Of a stretch of DNA of 5,050 nt, positions 1 to 5,050 are shown piece after piece. The notes under the pieces were generated by a model. It saw only the letters and a program-made list of their open reading frames with translations, was not told the origin of the DNA and did no database searches. Origin of the DNA: Chitinophagaceae bacterium (GTDB lineage: Bacteria; Bacteroidota; Bacteroidia; Chitinophagales; Chitinophagaceae); NCBI GenBank assembly GCA_947463755.1, contig CANHUK010000177.1, forward strand, positions 1 to 5,050, given 5' to 3'. Both the position numbers and the translations under genes were made by a program. Position 1 is the stretch's first letter. Each line of letters begins with the position of its first letter.

Positions 1-1151
1 ACATGCGAGGAGCTGATGATGCGTCCGGCCAGAAAAAGATTCTCGACATTCCGGCTGTACATGCAACGATATGGGATCTGATAGACCCCCTTGCTGTGCC
101 ACTGGTTACACCCGGGCTTCTCAGAAAATACTCCATCCGCAGGATGCAGGTCGATCGACCAGCCACCGAAAGCTACGGCATCGTAATGATCCCGCTGCTC
201 GATGATATCCTGTTGGATCAGGATATGATCACCCTCAAATCTGCGACTCTCCCTTTTACCGGGGATATGCCCCACCCATTCGAGGGTAAGGTTTTCCGCT
301 TCCGGAAATTGACCGGAATTCTTGATATGATCCCACACACCGTACACAACTTTCCACAACTCCCATTTTATTTGCTCTGATTCATGGATGGTATCCAGAC
401 GTCCTCCGTATTCAAGCCACCAAAGCCATGGGCCGAAGTCCTTGCTGTTGAATTGACGGTAGCGCGGGATCTTTGTGATATCCTTCAACGCGTAGGAAGG
501 GGGAATGAACCTTACGGGTTTGCCGATGTCCTTCGAATAAAAATATATGGAATGCCCCAGTAACTCACCGTATTCGGCAGTCGGTGCGAACTTTTCACCA
601 AATTCTTCTTTCGACTCTGCCCCCATGCGAAAGGCCGCACCCGACTGAAAGGCCATGATGCCATCACCGGATGCATCACAAAACAAGGGCGCCGTCAATT
701 CGTAATGCGTCTGATTCTGCGAACAGAACCCCTTTACACTTCGGATCGAATCACCTTCTTTCCGGGTCTCATATACGGCCGTGTTCAGCAGCAAGGTGAT
801 GTTTGGTTCTTCAATGACTTTTTCGAGCAGGATCGTATCGAAGATCAGGGCATTACCTTCCGGATTCCGATACAGGTTTTCCACTAATAGTTCATCAAGT
901 ACGCCACCCTCTCTCGCCCACCTGTTATTGTTGCCCATGTGCGAAGTGGCACCGAGTACCCACAACCTTACTTCGCTGGATGCGTTGCCACCCAATACCG
1001 GCCTGTCCTGCACGAGTATGACCGTGATCCCGGCACGGGCAGCTGTTATCGCACAGCAGGTACCCGACAAACCGCCGCCTACTACGACCAGATCGGCAGC
1101 AAACGAACAGACCCTTGATTCCCTCGACCCGGTAGCATTCTCCTTTATCAT
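1..1151 (-). CDS. FAD-dependent oxidoreductase (PF12831-like), 3' end cut off
   Basis: Flavin-dependent oxidoreductase of unknown substrate; 383 codons are visible and the frame stays open to the window edge. Residues 20-30 form the Rossmann dinucleotide-binding strand and loop, DLVVVGGGLSG (GxGxxG at G25, G27, G30). It is followed by LGGNASSEVRLW (53-64), the segment typical of PF12831 FAD oxidoreductases, then CDASGDG (158-164), PGKRESRR (297-304) and the late FAD-contact motif NLFLAGR (371-377). These motifs in this order make the family call firm; it is known mostly from gene context, so the reaction is not deducible. The N terminus has no hydrophobic signal, so the enzyme should be cytoplasmic. 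The ATG at 1151 is the first possible start, because an in-frame TAA lies at 1163-1161; no Shine-Dalgarno is seen. It sits 69 bp downstream of the symporter, probably in the same operon, which suggests it oxidises the imported sugar or a derivative (inference). Confidence 0.9.
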   Translation of the reverse strand, partial: MIKENATGSRESRVCSFAADLVVVGGGLSGTCCAITAARAGITVILVQDRPVLGGNASSEVRLWVLGATSHMGNNNRWAREGGVLDELLVENLYRNPEGNALIFDTILLEKVIEEPNITLLLNTAVYETRKEGDSIRSVKGFCSQNQTHYELTAPLFCDASGDGIMAFQSGAAFRMGAESKEEFGEKFAPTAEYGELLGHSIYFYSKDIGKPVRFIPPSYALKDITKIPRYRQFNSKDFGPWLWWLEYGGRLDTIHESEQIKWELWKVVYGVWDHIKNSGQFPEAENLTLEWVGHIPGKRESRRFEGDHILIQQDIIEQRDHYDAVAFGGWSIDLHPADGVFSEKPGCNQWHSKGVYQIPYRCMYSRNVENLFLAGRIISSSH

Positions 1152-1220
1152 GTGTGCTGTTTAGATCTATTTTTGATTTGAAATTTATGGATGTTCCACC
1201 GTCGATCACTGAAGCTTGGT

Positions 1221-2912
1221 CTACTTCCGTTTTTTCCGGGCAAGATATTGAGCTCGAAAAGGTATCGAAGATCCAAGCAGGATCAGTACGGCCATGATCG
1301 CTGTTATCACAGCCCCCTTTTCGGTGATCGCACTCAATCCGAACAGCATAACTGAAGTAAATATCAATGACCATCCGATGACACGTAAGCCAAAGCGATT
1401 TTGATCCGGGGCGTCTGTTTTCGCTTCTTTATCCACGACTTCTTTCATATAACCTGCCTCCCAACGCCTGCCAATGTAACGATCGTAATCAGGATGTGAA
1501 TTCCGGCGGTCCCCTGACAACCACTCGTTGATCGCCAGCAATATCAATGGCAGCCCGACCCCAAGGATCATTTCTAATTCCCGCGATAGTTTAAAGGAGA
1601 AGATGAGCGGCACGGCGATCTTGAAGATTAGGTTGACGAACAAAGTAAAGATGCTTATGCGCAGGGCGACCTTTCCAGAAAGTTTTCGGGAGAATAGTGC
1701 CCACAAAGGGGGCGCGAGCAATGGACCGCCCGTAACGGCGCCGATGCTGAGAATGACCTCCACAATTCCACCGACATATGGGATGATTAGTGCGATCAGG
1801 ATCATGCCCAACCCGAATACCCATGACGAGCGACGGGCGATCCGCATCAACTGCGCATCAGAAGCACCGGGATTGACCATCCCCTTGTATATGTCATTGG
1901 TGAAGACGGCCGAGACGACATTCAGTGCTGTATTGGCACTTGCGGAGGTGGAAAAATACATGCCGGTCAGCATCAATCCCAACAGCCCCGGGGGGAGAAC
2001 AAGCTTGCACATCTGCAAATAGGCATTCTCGGTTTCCAAACCGGTCAATGACGGATTGATGGCCTTGTATATCATGGGAGGCATCATCCAGATGACCGGA
2101 CTGATGAGGTAGAGGGCGGCAAACAGAAAGGCCACCTTTTTTGCTGACCGGGGTGTATCGACACTGGTATAACGCTGGACAAAAGTCCAATTACCTCCTA
2201 TGTATGCAATATGGAATATCGTGAATGCAAGTATGAACCCGACCGTATACTCTCCGTTCAGAAGATTGAAAAAATCGTCTGGCACATGCTGAACGAAGCC
2301 TTCTACGCCTCCTGCCATATCAAATGAAAGAGGTAACAGGATGAAAACCGCTGCAGACAACACGACGAACTGAAGGATATCCGTGACCATCACCGCCCAC
2401 AGGCCGCCAACTGCGGTATAGGAGATCATGAAGAAACCAAGTACGATCGTGGAAGGGATCAGGGGAAGTCCCAGAGAAGAACTTACCAGACGCGACACCG
2501 GGTACAATACGGATCCCTTGATGAAGAGATTAACAACGGTGAAAATAAATATGTACACCTTTTGAGCTGATAAGCCAAGACGCTCACCCACAAATTCAGC
2601 AGCGGTAAGTGCACCTGTCCGCTTCCAACGCGGGGCAAGCCAAAGGCCAGTGATCAGGGCTCCGATACACATCGTCCACTGTATGGTGATGGCTACCCAA
2701 CCCGACTTGTAAGCGATGCTTCCCCATGCCACGAAAGTTCCTGCGGAGAAGAAGGACATAAACAGCGAAAGTCCACCGATGGACCAGGGTACCGACTCGC
2801 CACCGGCAAAAAACGACTTGATATCAGTACCCGTCCTCGAAAACAGCATACCGATACCGAGGACAAATCCGGAAAAGATCACTATCACGAAAAGATCGAT
2901 GGTGGAATTCAT
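1221..2912 (-). CDS. sodium:solute symporter (SSS family)
   Basis: Inner-membrane Na+-coupled transporter of 563 residues, a usual length for the SSS family (relatives include PutP, SGLT and sialic-acid transporters). Hydrophobic stretches fit roughly 13-15 membrane segments, the first at about residues 5-24. Diagnostic segments are GLSLFMSFFSAGTFVAW (47-63) in the first core helix, the family signature around 165-182 (AVGGLWAVMVTDILQF), and a small, polar Ser/Ala/Thr-rich helix at 317-338 followed by TNDIYK (338-343), in the region that in solved family members contributes to the Na2 site. The C-terminal tail is basic (ARKKRK). The likely substrate is a sugar or sugar derivative, inferred from neighbours only; SSS substrate cannot be read from sequence. 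The start at 2912 gives a clean first helix and is not preceded by a Shine-Dalgarno. It lies between the propeller hydrolase gene (115 bp upstream) and the FAD oxidoreductase (69 bp downstream). Confidence 0.93.
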   Translation of the reverse strand: MNSTIDLFVIVIFSGFVLGIGMLFSRTGTDIKSFFAGGESVPWSIGGLSLFMSFFSAGTFVAWGSIAYKSGWVAITIQWTMCIGALITGLWLAPRWKRTGALTAAEFVGERLGLSAQKVYIFIFTVVNLFIKGSVLYPVSRLVSSSLGLPLIPSTIVLGFFMISYTAVGGLWAVMVTDILQFVVLSAAVFILLPLSFDMAGGVEGFVQHVPDDFFNLLNGEYTVGFILAFTIFHIAYIGGNWTFVQRYTSVDTPRSAKKVAFLFAALYLISPVIWMMPPMIYKAINPSLTGLETENAYLQMCKLVLPPGLLGLMLTGMYFSTSASANTALNVVSAVFTNDIYKGMVNPGASDAQLMRIARRSSWVFGLGMILIALIIPYVGGIVEVILSIGAVTGGPLLAPPLWALFSRKLSGKVALRISIFTLFVNLIFKIAVPLIFSFKLSRELEMILGVGLPLILLAINEWLSGDRRNSHPDYDRYIGRRWEAGYMKEVVDKEAKTDAPDQNRFGLRVIGWSLIFTSVMLFGLSAITEKGAVITAIMAVLILLGSSIPFRAQYLARKKRK

Positions 2913-3027
2913 TCAGGCATATTATAGGATTTGAACAAGTAGTCCCCGGCAACTGCAGGCCTCCGTTGATGTAAGATCGCGGCAGGGTATGATTTGTGGA
3001 TTGTACGCAAGGCCATGGACTCGTTCC
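2913..3027. other. intergenic gap, hydrolase to symporter
   Basis: This 115-bp non-coding gap lies between two leftward genes. No stable stem followed by T residues is visible on the minus strand, so read-through from the hydrolase gene is likely. A TATAAT (minus strand, 2926-2921) sits only 8 bp before the symporter ATG, too near for a normal leadered promoter. Confidence 0.5.
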
Positions 3028-4128
3028 TCATTTAAATTTCAATGGGATGATGACATTAAATGTTTCTGAATCGGAGACCTTCACCGCACAGAGCAGTGCA
3101 TGAGGCCTGCCTTCTTCGATAAAGAGTTGTGGCCTGTCCAGCAACGCGACTTCCTGCACTTGACCGTCCTCCCAATGAAGCTCGTTCCTGGATACCAGCG
3201 GGTTTTTCGCCAATGTCCAGTCTGTTCCGTTCTTCGATTCGAAAAGCACGAGCGAGGCTTTATTTTCGAATGATCTGGATAATTTATCGGGATCGGTATG
3301 TATTTCGCCGCTGGCAACGGCCTTTCCCGGACGAAGGAAGACGCTGTGCATGTCCTTTACGATCGCCCGATATGTCCTGTCCTGATACCACACAAAAGGA
3401 TCTTCGGCAGGGAACTTCACTCCCTCCAGCTGGAATATCGGTTTCGGTGATTTCACAAACGGCCCCATGGGCGAATCCGCGGTTGCGACACCATGGAGGA
3501 CGTTACCGCCAAATGGCATCTCACCGTCCCCTACGCCCTTGTACATGATCAGAAATCGTCCGTTTTTCCCCTTGCAAACACTGGGATTGCTGGTCATTAA
3601 ATGGTCCCACTTGCCGATAGATGTATCCACAACAGGCTTGTCTGAACGCAGCCAGGGACCCAGGGGGCTGTTCGCAACGGCAACACCAATCCGCTGATGA
3701 TTCCGGTGATCCCACCATTCGCCGTTGCCATGGTTTCCCATGTAGTATAGGTAGTATTTCCCCTCGAATTTCTGAATGTTCGGGTTGTGTGTGACATCAC
3801 TATCCCAGTAGCCCTTTTCTCTTGTGGGTAAGATTACCTTCAACGGTTTAAAAGGACCAGTCAGATGATCGGAGACGGCCAGTGCGATTTCACTATGCGT
3901 TACCCACCCCTTGAACCCTTCTGTCGACGGCCATCTGCTGTAGAACAGGTAATACTTACCATCATCGCCCCTGATCAAACTGCCACACCATACAAAATAG
4001 CCTGGATCTGTAAACTTGCTGACGCGGGCTATGGGCTGAAGTGCTGTTGTGAAGTCGACCTGGGCTTTGGCCCTTTGACCCGCAGTCAGCAGCGCGAAAA
4101 TCACCAATATCTGTCGTACATATTTCAT
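3028..4128 (-). CDS. secreted five-bladed beta-propeller glycoside hydrolase-like protein (GH43/GH117-like)
   Basis: Predicted exported glycan-active protein of 366 residues. The first 23 residues form a signal peptide: K2 and R5, hydrophobic core ILVIFALLTAG (7-17), then a polar end with a likely signal peptidase I cut near AKAQ (20-23). There is no lipobox cysteine, so it is probably periplasmic or secreted. The body has the repeated pattern of GH43/GH32/GH117/GH130-type propellers, with blade strands at about 44-66 (KYYLFYSRW), 111-134 (NPNIQKFEGKYYLYYMG), 179-200 (NPSVCKGKNGRFLIMYKG), 241-260 (EDPFVWYQDRTYRAIVKD) and 316-349. SPLGPW and SPMGPF mark the usual 'customs/GP-F/W' turns. Acidic candidates for catalysis include D41, D111, E242 and D243, but they cannot be assigned without alignment. 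The frame stays open 48 codons further to an ATG at 4272; 4128 was chosen because only it puts the signal peptide at the N terminus. First gene of the leftward group and divergent from the LacI gene. Exact GH family and activity are unknown. Confidence 0.82.
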   Translation of the reverse strand: MKYVRQILVIFALLTAGQRAKAQVDFTTALQPIARVSKFTDPGYFVWCGSLIRGDDGKYYLFYSRWPSTEGFKGWVTHSEIALAVSDHLTGPFKPLKVILPTREKGYWDSDVTHNPNIQKFEGKYYLYYMGNHGNGEWWDHRNHQRIGVAVANSPLGPWLRSDKPVVDTSIGKWDHLMTSNPSVCKGKNGRFLIMYKGVGDGEMPFGGNVLHGVATADSPMGPFVKSPKPIFQLEGVKFPAEDPFVWYQDRTYRAIVKDMHSVFLRPGKAVASGEIHTDPDKLSRSFENKASLVLFESKNGTDWTLAKNPLVSRNELHWEDGQVQEVALLDRPQLFIEEGRPHALLCAVKVSDSETFNVIIPLKFK

Positions 4129-4148
4129 AAAACGCAAGTTGCCCTTGT

Positions 4149-4171
4149 AGTCATGGTGGATTTCATGGACT
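4149..4171 (-). other. leader hairpin upstream of the propeller gene
   Basis: In the transcript of the leftward genes, AGTCCATG pairs with CATGACT as a 7-bp stem with one bulged C and an 8-nt loop. It ends about 20 nt before the start codon at 4128. It could affect translation initiation or be chance; there is no U tract, so it is not a terminator. Confidence 0.25.
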
Positions 4172-4287
4172 GTTTGGCCGGGATTTACGAACACCGCCCC
4201 CCCTGACTGGCTTGCATATTCTTCAGTCAGCAGTAAACGAGGGTTTCTGTCCTTCCGACCATACATCACCATCTGGGTACACGTTAA

Positions 4288-4295
4288 AAATATAG
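4288..4295 (-). promoter_or_regulatory. possible -7 promoter element for the leftward operon
   Basis: Read on the minus strand this is TATATTTT, seven of eight matches to the Bacteroidota -7 consensus TAnnTTTG (counting the two free positions). No good TTTG -33 element is found about 19-21 bp upstream. If used, transcription would begin near 4280 and leave a leader of roughly 150 nt before the propeller gene start. Weak evidence, because the site is AT-rich. Confidence 0.2.
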
Positions 4296-4347
4296 GCTTT
4301 TTTAATGCCTGAGGGAATTACACCCCGGATCTCCGCATGGAAACTAT

Positions 4348-4361
4348 CGGAAACGATTCCG
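4348..4361. promoter_or_regulatory. candidate LacI-family operator
   Basis: CGGAAACGATTCCG has perfect 5-bp inverted arms (CGGAA/TTCCG) around ACGA, with a CpG at the exact centre. That layout is typical of LacI/GalR-family operators such as those of PurR and CcpA. It lies 62 bp before the regulator ATG and about 220 bp before the propeller gene start, so autoregulation plus control of the divergent genes is plausible. A second, shorter palindrome, TTCCGGAA (4357-4364), overlaps its right arm. Binding is inferred, not shown. Confidence 0.5.
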
Positions 4362-4423
4362 GAAATGGCAAGTACGTTTTGTTATAAATTACATCCATAA
4401 TGCGCAGGTCGGAAAGCGTATAA

Positions 4424-5050
4424 ATGTCTGAACAGATGATCAAATGTATCCATTGCCGGGAGGTCTCCGGGATCAGGAAAACGGGTAAGATCAGGGGTCG
4501 ACAACGATTTTATTGCAAATACTGCAACAGGCATTTCACCACTGGGATCATCCTGGAGGAGAGGGAACCATTGAAAAAAGGAGAGATCACGATCAAGGAT
4601 ATCGCAGCCGAGGTAGGTGTGAGTATTTCCACGGTTTCACGGGCGCTCAACGGAAGTAAGGAGATCCATGCAGCAACGAAAGAAATGATCCTGCGCAAGG
4701 CGGAGGAACTCGACTACCAGCAGCATCATATCGCCACATGCCTGGTAAGGAAACAGACTTTCACCATAGGGATCATCGTGCCCGAACTGAAGACGGATTT
4801 CTATGCCAATCTCATCAGCGGGGCTAATGAGATCCTCAGACCGAAAGGCTACAAGATCTTTGCCATGCAGTCCGATGAATCCTTGGAGCATGAGATCGCC
4901 AATACCAATGCACTGATCGCGAGCAGGGTAGATGGGATCATTGCTTCAACTACATTCGAAACCAATGCGTTTGGCCATTTTGAGCGGGCAAGACAAAAAA
5001 ACATACCGGTTGCGTTCTTCAGCAGGATCAACAACATCGTGGAATCCCCA
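4424..5050 (+). CDS. LacI-family regulator with an N-terminal transposase-type zinc ribbon, 3' end cut off
   Basis: Transcription regulator; 209 codons are visible and the frame is open to the window end. Residues 7-38 form a zinc ribbon, C8-x2-C11-x19-C31-x2-C34, rich in Arg/Lys, with a GRQRFYCKYCNRHF run that resembles the N terminus of the IS1 InsA protein and the IS1595-type ribbon. After a short linker (about 39-54) comes the LacI helix-turn-helix: TIKDIAAEVGVSISTVSRAL (56-75). A hinge region (about 90-103) follows, then the first strand of the periplasmic-binding-protein-like sensor domain (FTIGIIVPELKTDFYANL, from about 104) and the RVDGII strand. The second half of the sensor is outside the window, so the ligand is unknown, presumably a sugar. 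An in-frame TAA at 4421-4423 directly precedes the ATG, so 4424 is the earliest start; M5 at 4436 is an alternative that keeps all four cysteines. A TTG at 4571 would give a conventional LacI start without the ribbon. Divergent from the catabolic genes, which it probably controls (inference). Confidence 0.93.
   Translation, partial: MSEQMIKCIHCREVSGIRKTGKIRGRQRFYCKYCNRHFTTGIILEEREPLKKGEITIKDIAAEVGVSISTVSRALNGSKEIHAATKEMILRKAEELDYQQHHIATCLVRKQTFTIGIIVPELKTDFYANLISGANEILRPKGYKIFAMQSDESLEHEIANTNALIASRVDGIIASTTFETNAFGHFERARQKNIPVAFFSRINNIVESP

Larger units (their letters stand above)
4129..4423. other. divergent intergenic control region
   Basis: This 295-bp stretch separates the start of the propeller gene from the start of the LacI regulator. 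It holds the candidate operator, the weak -7 element, and three GGAAA boxes on the plus strand (4339-4343, 4349-4353, 4361-4365), the first two exactly 10 bp apart. It also holds a run of seven C at 4197-4203 and a hairpin at 4149-4171. On the plus strand TATAAA (4383-4388) lies 36 bp before the regulator ATG, but no well-spaced upstream box accompanies it. The minus frame from 4272 to 4129 is open but is more likely leader than protein. Confidence 0.7.

Noticed and set aside
3..380. Plus-strand open frame of 125 codons
   Set aside because: It is antisense to the FAD oxidoreductase, whose frame is intact and has family motifs; the plus-strand product has no recognisable features.
1528..2022. 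Plus-strand open frame of 164 codons
   Set aside because: Antisense shadow of the symporter gene; composition mirrors the hydrophobic codons on the other strand.
2921..2926. TATAAT (minus strand) as a promoter for the symporter gene
   Set aside because: It lies only 8 bp before the start codon and has no correctly spaced upstream box; chance in an AT-rich patch is more likely.
2941..2975. Possible terminator stem between hydrolase and symporter genes (CGG...CCG around CTGCAG)
   Set aside because: The arms are only about 3 bp and no T tract follows on the transcribed strand.
3000..3012. TTGTACGCAA as a second operator
   Set aside because: Only 3-bp arms, the centre is not symmetric, and it does not resemble the 4348-4361 site.
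4129..4272. N-terminal extension of the propeller protein from the ATG at 4272
   Set aside because: It would bury a well-formed signal peptide at residue 49; the extension has no recognisable domain, so 4128 is preferred.
4424..4570. Zinc-ribbon segment as an insertion-sequence remnant or separate small gene
   Set aside because: It continues without stop or frameshift into the LacI domain, with all four cysteines kept, and no terminal inverted repeats or transposase catalytic region are seen around it.

Overview
The window looks like a carbohydrate-utilisation locus from a member of the Bacteroidota (for example a Sphingobacteriia, Chitinophagia or Cytophagia lineage). The evidence is indirect: start codons without Shine-Dalgarno sequences, moderate GC, a secreted five-bladed beta-propeller hydrolase-like protein with a short signal peptide ending in AKAQ, an SSS-family sodium symporter, a PF12831-type FAD oxidoreductase, and a LacI regulator. 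Verrucomicrobiota or Planctomycetota cannot be excluded.

Layout. Three genes run leftward on the minus strand in the order secreted propeller hydrolase (4128 to 3028), sodium:solute symporter (2912 to 1221) and FAD-dependent oxidoreductase (1151 to beyond position 1, 3' end cut off). Gaps of 115 and 69 bp separate them, with no convincing terminator, so they could form one operon. A LacI-family regulator starts at 4424 on the plus strand and runs off the right edge. A 295-bp region (4129-4423) separates the divergent genes. It holds a LacI-style pseudo-palindrome with a central CpG (4348-4361), a weak Bacteroidota-type promoter element and a leader hairpin.

Proposed logic (inference): the propeller protein acts on a glycoside in the periplasm or at the surface, the symporter imports the released sugar or sugar derivative with Na+, and the cytoplasmic flavoprotein oxidises it or a downstream intermediate. 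The divergent LacI protein would sense the ligand and act at the shared intergenic region. No substrate can be named from sequence alone, and no SusC/SusD pair is visible.

The most unusual element is the regulator. In one uninterrupted frame it carries an N-terminal four-cysteine zinc ribbon (C8, C11, C31, C34) closely resembling the one at the N terminus of IS1/IS1595-type transposition proteins. A canonical LacI helix-turn-helix and the start of a periplasmic-binding-protein-like sensor domain follow it. LacI-family repressors normally begin directly with the helix-turn-helix, so this looks like a transposase-type zinc ribbon recruited into a sugar regulator.
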